Below, piece by piece: positions 43,858-54,911 of a stretch of 64,000 nt of DNA; the first letter of the stretch is position 1; each line of letters opens with the position of its first letter. The notes under the pieces were generated by a model. That model was given only the letters and a program-made list of their open reading frames with translations, was not told where the DNA came from and did no database searches. The DNA comes from Rhizobiales bacterium 62-47 (lineage in GTDB: Bacteria; Pseudomonadota; Alphaproteobacteria; Rhizobiales; Xanthobacteraceae): positions 343,660 through 407,659 of the forward strand of contig MKVX01000023.1 of assembly GCA_001899255.1 (NCBI GenBank), written 5' to 3'. Position numbers and translations under genes: made by a program.

Positions 43858-46800
43858 TGGAGCGCATCATGAACGTCATGCAATCCATCGATCAGAACCA
43901 CGATACGGCTAAAGCCGGTGGCAGCGATGACCTGTGGTACAAGGACGCGATCATTTATCAGCTACACGTCAAGGCTTTCGCGGATAGCAACAACGACGGG
44001 ATCGGCGATTTCGCCGGCCTCACCGAGAAGCTCGGCTATTTGCAGGATCTGGGTGTCACCACGCTCTGGCTGATGCCGTTTTACCCCTCGCCGGGGCGCG
44101 ATGACGGCTATGACATCGCGGACTATGGGTCGATCAGCCCCGATTACGGCACCATGAAGGATTTTCGTCGTTTTATTACCGAGGCGAAGCGCAGAGGCCT
44201 GCGCGTGATTACCGAGCTGGTCATCAACCACACGTCGGACCAGCATGACTGGTTCAAGCGAGCACGTCGCAGCCATCCGGATTCAAGCGCTCGCAACTGG
44301 TATGTCTGGAGCGATACCGACCAGAAGTATCAAGGCACACGGATCATATTCACCGATACGGAACGATCCAACTGGAGCTGGGACGCGGAGGCGAATGCCT
44401 ATTACTGGCACCGCTTTTTCTCACATCAACCCGATTTGAATTTCGACAACCCACGCGTCGTCAGCGCTGTCGTACAGGTGATGAAACGCTGGTTGGACGC
44501 TGGAGTCGACGGCTTTCGGCTTGATGCAATCCCCTATCTTTGCGAACGCGACGGGACCAACAACGAGAACCTGCCCGAGACGCACGCCATTATCAAGCGG
44601 CTGCGCGCCGAACTGGATGCTTATGCACCCGGCAAAGTATTGCTGGCAGAAGCCAATCAGTGGCCGGAAGACGTGCAGGAATATTTCGGCGATGGTGATG
44701 AATGCCACATGGCCTATCATTTTCCATTGATGCCGCGAATCTACATGGCCATCGCCCAGGAGGATCGCTTTCCGATCACCGACATCTTGCGTCAAACGCC
44801 GGATATTCCAGCCAACTGCCAGTGGGCCATGTTTCTGCGCAACCATGACGAGCTGACGCTCGAAATGGTGACGGACGTCGAACGCGATTATTTGTGGTCG
44901 ACCTATGCAAACGACCCTCGCGCGCGGATCAACGTCGGCATCCGTCGCAGGCTTGCGCCGCTCATGGACAATGATCGACGCAAGATCGAGCTGATGAATT
45001 CATTGCTTCTGTCGTTTCCCGGCACGCCGATTATCTACTACGGCGATGAAATCGGGATGGGCGACAACATCTATCTCGGAGATCGCAACGGTGTTCGCAC
45101 CCCGATGCAATGGACCCCGGACCGCAACGGCGGATTCTCCCGTAGCGACCCGGCGCGACTTTACGCTCCACCGATCATGGACCCAGTTTATGGCTATGGA
45201 GCCGTCAATGTCGAAGCCCAATCCCGCAGCCTGTCGTCATTACTGAGCGCGACGAAACGGCTGATTGCCGTGCGCAAATCGACGCTGGCATTCGGCCGAG
45301 GCTCGATGACCTTCATTCGTTCGAGCAACCGGTCGGTATTATCGTATGTTCGGCAATATGGCGACGAGGTGATCCTGTGCGTCGCCAACCTGTCGCGGTC
45401 GGCGCAAGCGACAGAACTCGATCTGTCGGCCTGGAAAGAACGTATTCCGCTCGAAATGCTTGGTCGAACCCATTTCCCGCCGATTGGCGATCTGACCTAT
45501 CTGATCACCCTGGCGCCATATGGGTTCTATTGGTTCCAACTGCGGGAGAAAGACGTATCCGAACACGTTGGCTCGACGATGCCACCGGAGTTCGAAACGC
45601 TGGTGGTCCCACTCGGCGCCACGTGGGTGACGCTAGGGCGTACCCGTGGCGTATTTGAACGCGACGTGCTGCCGCCTTATCTTTCACGGACTCGCTGGTT
45701 TCCGGAGCGCTCACCGGATGCCATCACAACGACAGTGACGTCGGCCATCCCCTTCGCCAATGAAGGGGACAATCGTCCATGGTTGGCATTCTTCGAATGG
45801 ATGCGACGTGGTGAGGCGATCCGTTATACCATTCCGTTGCGGATCCGCTGGCATCGCTTCGAGCGCGAACGCCACAACCCCCGCGCGCTCGCAGCAGTGC
45901 GTCAGGGCGCACGTGAAGGGACGCTTCTTGACGTTGCGAGCGAACGCGATTTCATCGCCATATTGATGGACAATCTCCGCAATGGCGAGACGATCATCGA
46001 CGGGGACACTCAACTTGAATTCCATCCCACTACCGAATTGATCCGAATTCCGGAAAACGAAATCACGCATGTCCAACAGGTGGAAACGGAGCAATCCAAC
46101 AGCACCGCTCTTGTCGACAATGCCTATGTCGTCAAGATCTACCGCAAGCTCGAACAGGGCATTAATCCTGAACTTGAAGTCGGCCGCTTCCTCACCGAAG
46201 TCGCGGGATTTGGAAATTCGCCAGCATTGCTGGGAAGCATCGAGCTGATTGAAAGCGGAAAGCGAAGCGCAGTCGGCATCGTCCACGCGTTTGTGCAGAA
46301 TCAAGGCGACGCCTGGACAGTCACTTCAGCCTATCTTGATCGCTTCGTCGAACAGGAACGGATTCTGTCTGCGTCCGATCAGTCTGAGATCCGTGAAGAT
46401 CTTGTCTCCTATCAGCGTTATATGGCGCAGGTCGGCCGCCGTTTGGCAGAGCTGCATTCAGCCTTTGCCGGCAATCAGGAGCTGCCGGATTTCAAACCAG
46501 AGCCGATGACGCGCAACGATATCGACAATTTTTCCGCGGAAGTCGCCGCCAGCGCAGAACGCGCAATTGAACGGTTGCTAAACCAGCCAATCAAGAACGA
46601 AATCGGATCCCACGTTGAACGACTGGCTGCGCAACGCAGCAATATCCGCGCGTATTGTGAGTCTCTGCTATCAGGCGCCGGGAACTACCTGAATATCCGG
46701 CACCACGGCGACTTTCATCTCGGTCAAATGCTGATTGTGAAAGATGATATCTTCATCATAGATTTCGAAGGTGAACCTCGCCGGCCGCTCGCCGAACGCC

Positions 46801-47165
46801 GACGCAAAGCGCCAGCCGCACGCGACGTCGCGGGATTGATCCGATCGATCGACTACTCGACAACTTCAGCGCTCGACCGCGCGCTGAAGATTTCGCCTGA
46901 TGACAACAGTAAACTCGCGCTCGCACTGACGACGTGGCGAGACAGCGCGACAACAGCATTTCTTAGCGCCTATCGCGAAACTATGGGCATCAACAGCCTG
47001 TGGCCCTCCGACCCTGCAGCCGCCGGCAAGGTCTTGGATTTCTTTCTACTCGAGAAAGCCTTTTACGAAATCGAGTATGAGATGGCACACAGGCCTGATT
47101 GGGTTCGCGTGCCTTTGGCCGGGGTATTACAAATTCTCTCGCGGATAACCGGAGGCACGTCATGA
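43857..47165 (+). CDS. treS: Maltose alpha-D-glucosyltransferase (trehalose synthase) fused to maltokinase
   Basis: This 1102-residue fusion has TreS at residues 20-560 ([40 protein letters not shown] with the nucleophile Asp, and the [14 protein letters not shown] motif) and a maltokinase at residues 590-1100 ([20 protein letters not shown], then [11 protein letters not shown] and [16 protein letters not shown], the kinase-like catalytic and Mg motifs). TreS converts trehalose and maltose into each other; the kinase makes maltose-1-phosphate for GlgE. ATG 43857 overlaps the glgE stop. Fusion of the two is known in many bacteria. Confidence 0.95.
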   Translation: MERIMNVMQSIDQNHDTAKAGGSDDLWYKDAIIYQLHVKAFADSNNDGIGDFAGLTEKLGYLQDLGVTTLWLMPFYPSPGRDDGYDIADYGSISPDYGTMKDFRRFITEAKRRGLRVITELVINHTSDQHDWFKRARRSHPDSSARNWYVWSDTDQKYQGTRIIFTDTERSNWSWDAEANAYYWHRFFSHQPDLNFDNPRVVSAVVQVMKRWLDAGVDGFRLDAIPYLCERDGTNNENLPETHAIIKRLRAELDAYAPGKVLLAEANQWPEDVQEYFGDGDECHMAYHFPLMPRIYMAIAQEDRFPITDILRQTPDIPANCQWAMFLRNHDELTLEMVTDVERDYLWSTYANDPRARINVGIRRRLAPLMDNDRRKIELMNSLLLSFPGTPIIYYGDEIGMGDNIYLGDRNGVRTPMQWTPDRNGGFSRSDPARLYAPPIMDPVYGYGAVNVEAQSRSLSSLLSATKRLIAVRKSTLAFGRGSMTFIRSSNRSVLSYVRQYGDEVILCVANLSRSAQATELDLSAWKERIPLEMLGRTHFPPIGDLTYLITLAPYGFYWFQLREKDVSEHVGSTMPPEFETLVVPLGATWVTLGRTRGVFERDVLPPYLSRTRWFPERSPDAITTTVTSAIPFANEGDNRPWLAFFEWMRRGEAIRYTIPLRIRWHRFERERHNPRALAAVRQGAREGTLLDVASERDFIAILMDNLRNGETIIDGDTQLEFHPTTELIRIPENEITHVQQVETEQSNSTALVDNAYVVKIYRKLEQGINPELEVGRFLTEVAGFGNSPALLGSIELIESGKRSAVGIVHAFVQNQGDAWTVTSAYLDRFVEQERILSASDQSEIREDLVSYQRYMAQVGRRLAELHSAFAGNQELPDFKPEPMTRNDIDNFSAEVAASAERAIERLLNQPIKNEIGSHVERLAAQRSNIRAYCESLLSGAGNYLNIRHHGDFHLGQMLIVKDDIFIIDFEGEPRRPLAERRRKAPAARDVAGLIRSIDYSTTSALDRALKISPDDNSKLALALTTWRDSATTAFLSAYRETMGINSLWPSDPAAAGKVLDFFLLEKAFYEIEYEMAHRPDWVRVPLAGVLQILSRITGGTS

Positions 47166-49309
47166 GCCGACTGCCGGCCGAAGCCTATGCAATCGTCGAA
47201 GGACGCCATTCTGACCCGTTCCGCTATCTCGGACCGCACATCGAGAACGAGCGACCGGTCGTTCGTGCTTTTCTGCCTCAAGCCTCGAACGTCGAAGCAA
47301 TCGACGAGAGCGGCCATACGGCGACGCTGACACGCGTTCATGATGCAGGACTTTTCGCCGGGTCGCTCCCCAGTCATACAAGCCGTTACCAGCTTCGGGC
47401 GCGCTTTGGCGACACCGTCGTCGATTTGCACGATCCGTATCGCTTTCCGCCGTTGCTGACGGATTTCGATCTATATCTGCTGGGCGAAGGCACGCATCTA
47501 CGGCTCTATGACAAACTGGGTGCGCATCCGGTGCGCCTGGATGGTGTCGACGGAATCGGTTTCATCGTGCTTGCGCCCAATGCGCAACGCGTCAGCGTTG
47601 TTGGCGATTTCAATTTTTGGGATTCACGACGACACCCGATGCGTGTCCGCAGCAATGGCTACTGGGAAATCTTCATTCCCGGCGCGGCCGTCGGCGACCG
47701 CTACAAATTCGATCTGATCGGCCCGCAGGGTGAGCACCTTCCTCTGAAATCCGATCCAATGGCATTTGCAGCTGAGCTTCGGCCGGATACCGCATCCATC
47801 GTATACGACGAAGCCAGACTGTTACCGGCGCGCTCAACGGCACCTAACCTCAACGCGCTGAATGCTCCGATGTCGATCTACGAAGTTCATCTCGGATCGT
47901 GGCGACGCGGAAACGAAGATCGTTGGCTGAGCTATCGCGAGCTTGCAGACCTGTTACCCCATTACGCTCGCGATCTCGGATTTACGCACGTCGAATTTCT
48001 GCCGATCAATGAACATCCCTTCGACGGTTCGTGGGGATATCAACCGACGGGACTTTACGCACCTACGAGCCGGTTCGGTTCGCCTGACGATTTCAGCGCT
48101 CTCGTTGATGCGTGCCATCGTGAGGGCCTTGGTGTTTTGCTGGACTGGGTTCCCGGCCACTTTCCCGACGATCCGCACGGACTCGGACGCTTCGACGGCA
48201 CTGCGCTCTATGAACACGCCAATCCACAACAAGGGCGTCATCTTGACTGGGGCACGCTGATCTATAATTACGGCCGTACCGAAGTCGTCAATTTCCTTGT
48301 ATCCAACGCCCTGTTCTGGCTGGAACGATACGGCATCGACGGGTTACGCGTCGATGCCGTCGCTTCGATGCTCTACCTCGACTATAGCAGGCCGGCAGGC
48401 GGCTGGATTCCCAATCGCTTCGGTGGTCGGGAAAATCTCGAGGCCATCGATTTCCTCAAACGCTTCAACGCCGAGGTATTCGCACATTTCCCGCAGGCCA
48501 CGACTGCCGCAGAAGAATCCACCGCGTGGCCGCAAGTCTCGCGACCCGTTGAGTTAGGTGGGCTTGGGTTCGGCTATAAATGGAACATGGGATGGATGCA
48601 CGACACGCTGAACTATATCAGTAAGGATCCGATCCATCGCCGCCATCATCACGGCGAGATTCTATTTGGCCTACAGTACGCATTTTCCGAGAATTTCATT
48701 CTTCCCCTGTCACACGATGAAGTTGTCCACGGCAAGCGCTCGATCCTTGGGCGGATGCCGGGTGACGACTGGCAACGTTTTGCCAATCTGCGTGCTTACT
48801 ATTCCTTTATGTTTGCTCATCCGGGCAAGAAGCTGATGTTTATGGGCAACGAATTTGCCCAGGAGCGCGAATGGAATCATGATCGTTCGCTCGACTGGCA
48901 TTTGCTCCATCAACCACGACATGCAGGTTTACAGGCACTCATCCGCGACTTGAACAAGGCTTATCGGACCATCCCCGCGTTACACGAACTGGATTGCGAT
49001 GCGGCAGGCTTCGAGTGGATCGTGACCGACGATGCCGATCGCAATGTATTTGTATGGATGCGCAAAGGAGTCGACGCCCGCGCGCGATGCCTCGTCATCG
49101 TCAATTTCTCGCCTAATGTGTATCGCGATTATCATGTTCGGGTACCGTTCCCCGGGGACTGGCGCGAAATACTCAATTCGGACTCGGCTCATTATGGCGG
49201 CAGCAACGTCGGCAATTCAGGCACTGTCAGAACCTCCGATGCCCTGATACCCGAGCTTTCGCTATCCGTTCCGCCACTTGCCGCAATATTCCTGGTGCCT
49301 GAAGCATGA
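47162..49309 (+). CDS. glgB: 1,4-alpha-glucan branching enzyme
   Basis: The 715-residue GH13_9 enzyme has the CBM48/N domain ([22 protein letters not shown]), [20 protein letters not shown], the catalytic region [20 protein letters not shown] with the nucleophile Asp, the acid Glu in [15 protein letters not shown], and [18 protein letters not shown]. It makes alpha-1,6 branches on the GlgE product. ATG 47162 overlaps the treS stop as ATGA. Confidence 0.96.
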   Translation: MSRLPAEAYAIVEGRHSDPFRYLGPHIENERPVVRAFLPQASNVEAIDESGHTATLTRVHDAGLFAGSLPSHTSRYQLRARFGDTVVDLHDPYRFPPLLTDFDLYLLGEGTHLRLYDKLGAHPVRLDGVDGIGFIVLAPNAQRVSVVGDFNFWDSRRHPMRVRSNGYWEIFIPGAAVGDRYKFDLIGPQGEHLPLKSDPMAFAAELRPDTASIVYDEARLLPARSTAPNLNALNAPMSIYEVHLGSWRRGNEDRWLSYRELADLLPHYARDLGFTHVEFLPINEHPFDGSWGYQPTGLYAPTSRFGSPDDFSALVDACHREGLGVLLDWVPGHFPDDPHGLGRFDGTALYEHANPQQGRHLDWGTLIYNYGRTEVVNFLVSNALFWLERYGIDGLRVDAVASMLYLDYSRPAGGWIPNRFGGRENLEAIDFLKRFNAEVFAHFPQATTAAEESTAWPQVSRPVELGGLGFGYKWNMGWMHDTLNYISKDPIHRRHHHGEILFGLQYAFSENFILPLSHDEVVHGKRSILGRMPGDDWQRFANLRAYYSFMFAHPGKKLMFMGNEFAQEREWNHDRSLDWHLLHQPRHAGLQALIRDLNKAYRTIPALHELDCDAAGFEWIVTDDADRNVFVWMRKGVDARARCLVIVNFSPNVYRDYHVRVPFPGDWREILNSDSAHYGGSNVGNSGTVRTSDALIPELSLSVPPLAAIFLVPEA

Positions 49310-51387
49310 GCATGCGACTGAAAGCTGGCCTGCCTCATCCACTTGGCGCAACCTGGGATGGGCGAGGAACAAACTTTGCTCTGTTTTCCGCGACGGCGAC
49401 CAAGGTCGATCTTTGCCTGTTCGACAGCCAGGGCCGCCGCGAGCTCGAGCGCGTCCCGCTGGAGGAGCGCACGGAAGATGTGTGGCACGGTTATCTCAAC
49501 GATGTGTCACCGGGCCAGCTCTACGGCTACCGGGTTCACGGCGCATACGAACCCGAGCACGGACATCGCTTCAATCCGCATAAGCTGCTACTCGACCCGT
49601 ACGCCAAGCGGCTCGCCGGCCGGTTGGTCTGGAGTGATGCACATTTCGGCTATCGGACGGGGAGTCCGCGGGAAGACCTGTCATTCGACCGTCGTGACAA
49701 CGCCCGCGGCATGCCAAAGGCGGTGGTCGTCGATGCCAACTTCAATTGGGGACGACGGGAAAGCCGCCCCAATACAGCTTGGGAAGACACCATCATCTAC
49801 GAGGCGCACGTCAAAGGATTGACGCAAATGCGTGACGATGTGCCGCCGGGCTTGCGCGGCACCTATCGCGGCCTGTCGTCACCCGCGATGGTCGATCATC
49901 TTAAACGGCTTGGTGTGACTGCGATCGAGCTCCTTCCCATTCATGGCTTCGTCGACGATCGCCGGCTGGTCGAGCAGAAGCTGAGCAACTACTGGGGCTA
50001 CAACTCGCTATCGTTCTTTGCGCCCGATGCGCGCTATGGCTCCGATAATCCGCTAGACGCATTTCGCACCACCGTCGCCCGGTTGCACGATGCCGGTATC
50101 GAAGTTCTGTTGGACGTGGTCTACAACCACACCGCCGAGGGCAATCATCTTGGACCTACGCTGTCTTTTCGCGGCATCGACAACACATCGTACTACTGGC
50201 TGAAGCCAGATAACGCGCGCTACTACGACGATTTCACGGGGACGGGAAATTCGCTCAAACTGACTCACCCGCGCGTGCTGCAAATGGTGATGGATTCACT
50301 GCGCTACTGGGTCGAAGTTTGCCATGTAGATGGATTTCGCTTCGACCTCGCAACTACCCTTGCGCGTACTGCGGACGGTTTCGATCGTGGTTGCGGGTTT
50401 CTGACCGCAATCCGGCAGGATCCTGTGCTTGCAGAGGTAAAGCTCATTGCCGAACCGTGGGATGTCGGCTTAGGGGGCTATCAGGTCGGTGCATTTCCGT
50501 CTCAATGGTCGGAATGGAATGATCGTTATCGCAGCACCTTGCGCCGCTATTGGTCAGGCGCCGGCGATCTGGTTGGCGATCTGAGCCGGCGAATGACGGG
50601 ATCGTCGGACGTCTTCAATCACGACGGCCGCAAGCCGCGTGCCGGCATCAATCACATTACGGTTCATGACGGCTTCACACTGATGGATCTGTTCAGCTAC
50701 AACGACAAGCACAACGAAGCTAATGGTGAAGACAATCGCGATGGGTCTAACGACAATCTCAGCAACAATTGCGGTCATGAAGGCCCTACCGACGATGCCG
50801 GGATTGTCAGCTTGCGCCGGCAGCTCAGAAAGAACCAGTTGGCCTGCTTGCTGCTCGCGCAGGGAGTCCCGCTCGTTCTCGCAGGCGACGAGGTCGGCAA
50901 TACGCAGAACGGCAATAACAACACCTATTGCCAGGACAACGAGGTGGGTTGGGTCGGCTGGGGCAATCTTGGCCGCGCAGACGAAGACTTTACCGATTTC
51001 ATCGGTCGCCTGATCGATATCCGAACGCGTTTCCCGCAGTTGCGCGCGCGTCGTTGGGTCGACGGGCGGCGCGCCGATGGATCCTACGGAGCCTTGTGGC
51101 TGACACCACAAGCTGAAGATATGACCGAGGACGACTGGAATTTCCCTGAAAGTCGCTTCGTTGCCTATGTGCTCGGCCCGGTGCAATCCGGGCAGGCACC
51201 GCTTTTCATCGTGCTGAATGCGGCGGCAGATCCGATCGCGTTCAAAATGCCCAAAATGCCGGAGTATCGGAATTGGCGGCAACTCTTGAATACCGCAGAT
51301 GAAAATCGGGCGGAGGTTGAGCTTGCAGCAAGCGCGGATACGCAGGCCCCCTCGCGCTCGGTCCTCGTCTTTGCTGGGTCGCCCTGA
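49306..51387 (+). CDS. glgX: Glycogen debranching enzyme (isoamylase type)
   Basis: A 693-residue GH13_11 enzyme: [20 protein letters not shown] (CBM48), [20 protein letters not shown], nucleophile Asp in [13 protein letters not shown], acid Glu in [16 protein letters not shown], and [20 protein letters not shown]. It removes alpha-1,6 branches from limit dextrins. ATG 49306 overlaps the glgB stop as ATGA, so glgE, treS, glgB and glgX are one coupled operon. Confidence 0.95.
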   Translation: MSMRLKAGLPHPLGATWDGRGTNFALFSATATKVDLCLFDSQGRRELERVPLEERTEDVWHGYLNDVSPGQLYGYRVHGAYEPEHGHRFNPHKLLLDPYAKRLAGRLVWSDAHFGYRTGSPREDLSFDRRDNARGMPKAVVVDANFNWGRRESRPNTAWEDTIIYEAHVKGLTQMRDDVPPGLRGTYRGLSSPAMVDHLKRLGVTAIELLPIHGFVDDRRLVEQKLSNYWGYNSLSFFAPDARYGSDNPLDAFRTTVARLHDAGIEVLLDVVYNHTAEGNHLGPTLSFRGIDNTSYYWLKPDNARYYDDFTGTGNSLKLTHPRVLQMVMDSLRYWVEVCHVDGFRFDLATTLARTADGFDRGCGFLTAIRQDPVLAEVKLIAEPWDVGLGGYQVGAFPSQWSEWNDRYRSTLRRYWSGAGDLVGDLSRRMTGSSDVFNHDGRKPRAGINHITVHDGFTLMDLFSYNDKHNEANGEDNRDGSNDNLSNNCGHEGPTDDAGIVSLRRQLRKNQLACLLLAQGVPLVLAGDEVGNTQNGNNNTYCQDNEVGWVGWGNLGRADEDFTDFIGRLIDIRTRFPQLRARRWVDGRRADGSYGALWLTPQAEDMTEDDWNFPESRFVAYVLGPVQSGQAPLFIVLNAAADPIAFKMPKMPEYRNWRQLLNTADENRAEVELAASADTQAPSRSVLVFAGSP

Positions 51388-51420
51388 TCACTTTCGGTGC
51401 TGCCCGGTCCGTGAAGGAAA

Positions 51421-51454
51421 AAGGCCGCCCGGGATCGACCAGCCGGACGGCCTT
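51421..51454. terminator. Hairpin after glgX
   Basis: AAGGCCGCCCGG (51421-51432) and CCGGACGGCCTT (51443-51454) form a 12-bp stem with one mismatch and a 10-base loop, 33 bases after the glgX stop. An A-rich run on its left (AAGGAAAAA) becomes a T-rich run for minus-strand transcripts, so it probably ends both convergent transcripts. Nothing else is seen in 51455-51641. Confidence 0.55.
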
Positions 51455-51641
51455 GCGGATGTCGTGCCGACTCACGCGATCGGTTCCCTTCCCCCGCACT
51501 TCAAATTATTTCTGAGCGCTCTTTACCGGCAAGCTCGCGCGAAGGCTTATTCACAACCGACGTGGGCGGCCGTGAAGGACGAGTGCAGGTCTATCCGGAA
51601 AGATTCGCACCGTCCAAGGGATCGAGCACACGGCAAACACA

Positions 51642-51920
51642 TCAAGACCGACGTTTACGACCCGATTTTTTCGACGTCCGCCTTGTAGTTGTCTTCCGTG
51701 CGGATCGCTTTGCGGTCTTTTTCTTCGTGGATTTCTTTGATGCCTTTTTCGGCGGGACTTTTTTGCCCTCCTTGCGTGCCTCTGAAAGACCGATAGCAAT
51801 AGCTTGCTTGCGGCTCGTCACTTTCTTGCCGGACCTGCCGCTTTTCAAAGTGCCTGCCTTGCGTTTACGAAGAGCCCGTCCAACTTTCGCTGATGCTTTG
51901 CGAGAATACTTTCGCGCCAT
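51642..51920 (-). CDS. Lys/Arg-rich histone-like protein (DUF6496-like)
   Basis: A 92-residue, strongly basic protein. The N-terminal part (MARKYSRKASAKVGRALRKR, then SGRSGKKVTSRKQAIAIGLSEARKEGKKVP) fits the DUF6496 pattern; residues 57-92 are a KKASKKSTKKKT-like tail resembling histone H1 C-termini. It probably binds nucleic acid, which is inference from charge. It stands alone, convergent with the glg operon. Confidence 0.75.
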   Translation of the reverse strand: MARKYSRKASAKVGRALRKRKAGTLKSGRSGKKVTSRKQAIAIGLSEARKEGKKVPPKKASKKSTKKKTAKRSARKTTTRRTSKKSGRKRRS

Positions 51921-52002
51921 GATGTTATCTCCACCAAATGAAACACCAATACCGGTGCACCGCGATGGTTCCCTGTTGATGCAGGATCATGTCGAACGAA
52001 TA

Positions 52003-52030
52003 GGCCCGATCCAGAGGACTGGATCGGGCC
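52003..52030 (-). terminator. Perfect hairpin after the antiporter unit
   Basis: GGCCCGATCCAG, loop AGGA, CTGGATCGGGCC: a 12-bp perfect stem located 36 bases beyond the stop of the small antiporter partner on the minus strand. The following minus-strand bases are TATTCGTTCG, not a strong T-run, so efficiency is uncertain. Confidence 0.65.
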
Positions 52031-52066
52031 AAGTGCCTGCCTTGTTGGGCTGAAGTTTTCTTCTCG

Positions 52067-52192
52067 TTATTGGAATAGCTTCATGGCGTTGCTGAGAGTC
52101 TGCAACACCCCCCAGAGCAAAGGAATTCCGACAAAACCCCAGGCGACGATCAGTTTCAGCGTCGTCGAACTGTCTTGTTGCGTAGTTTGCAT
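52067..52192 (-). CDS. MFS transporter small-subunit-like peptide
   Basis: A 41-residue peptide, MQTTQQDSSTTLKLIVAWGF then VGIPLLWGVLQTLSNAMKLFQ, with one membrane helix (about residues 12-34). It is encoded 12 bases downstream of the OxlT-like gene with a GGAGGAAACG-type site before its ATG. Similar tiny proteins follow OxlT-class genes elsewhere. It is probably an accessory or stabilising subunit of the antiporter, which is inference from position. Confidence 0.8.
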   Translation of the reverse strand: MQTTQQDSSTTLKLIVAWGFVGIPLLWGVLQTLSNAMKLFQ

Positions 52193-52204
52193 GATCGTTT
52201 CCTC

Positions 52205-53611
52205 CTATGCGCCAGCGGGTTTGCCGACTGCGCCGATCTCCGCCGCAGCACGTTCTGCTTCATCGTCCTTCATGTGGAAGCGGGTATCGACGGCCTTCAC
52301 AAGCAGATTGCAGATGAATCCGATCACCAGCAATCCGGCCATGATGTACATCGTCGTATTGTAGGCTTGCGCCTTAGGCACGCCGTGAGTGACGTTGTAC
52401 TCGCGGATATAGTTGACGAGTACGGGGCCGAAAATGCCAGCCATTGACCAAGCCGTCAGCAACAAGCCGTGAATGGCGCCGACATATCGCGTGCCGTACA
52501 TGTCCCTGAGGTACGCCGGCACGGTCGAGAATCCACCGCCATACATGCTGATGATGATCAGGAAACAGCACACGAAGCCGGTGACACTGCCAATCGAGCC
52601 GGTATAGGGCACGGTGCAGTACAAGAGGAAGCCGAGCACCATGAACACAAAGTACGTGTTGCGACGGCCGATATAGTCAGACGTCGATGCCCAGATGAAC
52701 CGGCCACCCATATTGAATAGGCTCATCAAGCCAACGAAGCCTGCAGCCGCCACCGGGGTAATATGGCCCGGAAACATCTCCTGGCTCATCGCCGAGGCTT
52801 GGCCGAGGACGCCGATGCCTGCAGTCACGTTGAGACACAGCACCCACCAGATCAGCCAGAACTGTGGTGTTTTGAGTGCGTCGTAGACAAAGACGTCGTT
52901 CCTGGTGATCAGCTTCGATGCTGTCGTGGGCGGCACATATCCCTCCGGCTTCCAGCCGGGCGCTGGAACGCGCACGATGATCGCACCGACCATCATGAAA
53001 AACAGATAGACGACTCCGAGGATGACGAAGGTCTCCATGACGCCGATATGCGTCGGCGTACTGAACTTGCTCATCAACCAGACCGATAACGGCGAGGCGA
53101 TGAAGGCGCCGCCACCAAACCCCATGATGGCCATTCCGGTCGCCATACCTGGCCGATCGGGAAACCACTTGATCAGCGTCGAGACCGGCGAGATGTAACC
53201 GATGCCGAGCGCAATGCCGCCTAGCACACCGTAGCCCAGATAAATCAGCCAGAGATTATGCAGCTTGACGCCGATTGCGGAAATGAAGAAACCTCCAGCC
53301 CAGCAGAGCGCTGCTGCAAACATCGCCTTGCGCGGACCGCCCTCCTCGACCCAGCGGCCGAACAGCGCCGACGAAACGCCAAGGAAGAAAATCGCGATTG
53401 AGAAGATCCACCCGAGCTCGGTGAGCTTCCAGTCTCCTGGCGCCGACTGCGTAATGCCGATCAATTTGGTCATCGGCAAATTGAAGACGCTGTAGGCATA
53501 GGCCTGGCCGATGCACAGATGCACACACAGTGCCGCAGGTGGCACCAGCCATCGATTGAAGCCGGGTCCGGCGACCGTATTTTGACGATCCAGAAACGAT
53601 AAGGCTCCCAT
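52205..53611 (-). CDS. OxlT-type major facilitator (oxalate/formate antiporter family)
   Basis: A 468-residue transporter with 12 predicted membrane helices. OxlT-family signs include LCIGQAYAYSVFNLPM, WIFSIAIFFLGVSSALFGRWVE, GIGYISPVSTLIKWFPDRPGMATGMAIMGFG and FNMGGRFIWASTSDYIGRRN. Members exchange oxalate for formate or carry other monocarboxylates. GGGAGGGA precedes ATG 53611. No oxalyl-CoA decarboxylase or formyl-CoA transferase gene is in the window, so the substrate is open. Confidence 0.85.
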   Translation of the reverse strand: MGALSFLDRQNTVAGPGFNRWLVPPAALCVHLCIGQAYAYSVFNLPMTKLIGITQSAPGDWKLTELGWIFSIAIFFLGVSSALFGRWVEEGGPRKAMFAAALCWAGGFFISAIGVKLHNLWLIYLGYGVLGGIALGIGYISPVSTLIKWFPDRPGMATGMAIMGFGGGAFIASPLSVWLMSKFSTPTHIGVMETFVILGVVYLFFMMVGAIIVRVPAPGWKPEGYVPPTTASKLITRNDVFVYDALKTPQFWLIWWVLCLNVTAGIGVLGQASAMSQEMFPGHITPVAAAGFVGLMSLFNMGGRFIWASTSDYIGRRNTYFVFMVLGFLLYCTVPYTGSIGSVTGFVCCFLIIISMYGGGFSTVPAYLRDMYGTRYVGAIHGLLLTAWSMAGIFGPVLVNYIREYNVTHGVPKAQAYNTTMYIMAGLLVIGFICNLLVKAVDTRFHMKDDEAERAAAEIGAVGKPAGA

Positions 53612-54168
53612 TCGTCCCTCCCCTCACGGCATGCCCTTGATGGGCATGTCCGTTGTTCAAATTCGTCTCGGCGACGCGCGCTAGTTACGCGTCAGGGACG
53701 TGAACGGAGAGATCGATTTGGCGGAGTCACGTGAAGCCGACTCTGCCATCGCCGATCCACGACAGAATCCGTTCGTCCCATCCGTATTTGACACACATAA
53801 TATATCGAGTGTCGATACTCCTAAGGTCGCAAAATTCGGAAAATCCGAAGCGTCCATTTCTCTCGCGGTGCAACGGATCGCCCCCGGTCCCGAACGAGGA
53901 GAAAGCAACGCGACGCCAGCAACGCGCGATAAATCGACACTTCTGAAGCATCTCGATATTTTGCGTAGCACAAAGACTGCTGCATCGCCGCGATAGCTGT
54001 CTTACGCCCACAGTCATCGATTGAAAGAAATCGAACTAACTCGGAAACGAGGCGAACCCGGCAGATCCGTATCGGCGGAGCCTGTTCACGACAAAGATAT
54101 ATCTTAAATATTGCTTTTAACGACGATAACGGCTAGAACCTGCTGGCAATCAAACAAGGAGAATAGCG
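53612..54168. other. Long intergenic region between divergent genes
   Basis: These 557 bases separate the antiporter gene from a small membrane-protein gene. Open frames on both strands around 53681-54017 overlap each other, have no ribosome site and look random. A near-palindrome GAGT-G-TCGA-T-ACTC lies at 53807-53820, next to TTGACA (53788-53793) and the AT-rich ATAATATAT; this is the best promoter/operator candidate. Confidence 0.45.
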
Positions 54169-54345
54169 ATGTCAGGTGCCACCTCGATCGGTGCTGCAAT
54201 CGCGTGGCCATTTCTGCTGCCCGGCAATCTGGTTTGTGGCGCGCTCGGCCTGCCGCAATCCGAATACAGCGACCTGATCCGCATGTTGATCAACTCGCTG
54301 GTGTGGACCGTGCTTGGCGTCATCTTCGTCGCACTGGCGGCATAA
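54169..54345 (+). CDS. Small membrane protein, unknown function
   Basis: A 58-residue protein (MSGATSIGAAIAWPFLLPGN, later LINSLVWTVLGVIFVALAA) with two hydrophobic segments, at residues 6-27 and 40-58. AAGGAG (54156-54161) stands seven bases before ATG 54169, a strong site. The ferredoxin gene begins 40 bases downstream on the same strand, so they may be cotranscribed. I do not recognise the family. Confidence 0.75.
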   Translation: MSGATSIGAAIAWPFLLPGNLVCGALGLPQSEYSDLIRMLINSLVWTVLGVIFVALAA

Positions 54346-54384
54346 CGGCCGCACCTTCAATCAACTATCGTTGGAATTGAACGA

Positions 54385-54723
54385 ATGACTTTTGTCGTCA
54401 CCGACAATTGCATCAAATGCAAATACATGGATTGCGTCGAAGTTTGCCCGGTCGATTGTTTCTATGAGGGCGACAACATGCTGGTCATTCACCCCGAGGA
54501 ATGCATCGATTGTGGCGTCTGCGAACCGGAATGCCCCGCAGAAGCCATTCTTCCCGATACGACCCCCGGCTTGGAAAGCTGGCTCACCCTTAACGCGGAA
54601 TATGCCGCGCAGTGGCCCAACATCACGGTCAAGCGCGATCCGCCGGCCGACGCCAAAGCCTTCGATGGGGTGAAGGACAAGCTGGCTCAGTTCTTCTCCC
54701 CCAAGCCCGGCCAAGGCGACTGA
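54385..54723 (+). CDS. fdxA: 7Fe ferredoxin FdxA
   Basis: A 112-residue ferredoxin: [20 protein letters not shown] and CPVDC for the first site (3Fe-4S/4Fe-4S pattern), then [16 protein letters not shown] for the second 4Fe-4S site, and the long C-terminal extension of the FdxA class. It is a cytoplasmic electron carrier. The partner is unknown; the 2-oxoacid oxidoreductase at 26-31 kb has its own clusters. Confidence 0.96.
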   Translation: MTFVVTDNCIKCKYMDCVEVCPVDCFYEGDNMLVIHPEECIDCGVCEPECPAEAILPDTTPGLESWLTLNAEYAAQWPNITVKRDPPADAKAFDGVKDKLAQFFSPKPGQGD

Positions 54724-54816
54724 ATCAATACGAGCGTGCCAGTTTCCTCTAGGGCGCGGCAAACCAGGACCGTTGCAGAACCGTCAGGGGCATGCGCGAG
54801 GACGCGCCATGCGAAG

Positions 54817-54882
54817 CGAGATTTAAATCCTGACAAACCGAGCTCATTTATGGCATATGCTGAACCGGTAGCCGAAATCTCG
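54817..54882 (+). promoter_or_regulatory. Possible structured leader of the sulfhydrylase gene
   Basis: CGAGATTT (54817-54824) and AAATCTCG (54875-54882) are perfectly complementary and enclose the palindrome GCATATGC (54853-54860) and ACCG/CGGT pairs. The structure ends 30 bases before the start codon. It does not match a SAM riboswitch that I can recognise. Confidence 0.35.
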
Positions 54883-54911
54883 ACCGTTCCGTCGCGACAG
54901 CACGAGTTCAC

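Noticed and set aside
53681-54017. Overlapping small frames on both strands in the gap
   Set aside because: No ribosome site, no motif, and they exclude each other.
54724-54911. SAM-II riboswitch before the sulfhydrylase gene
   Set aside because: The conserved core and pseudoknot pattern could not be matched; only a generic pairing is seen.
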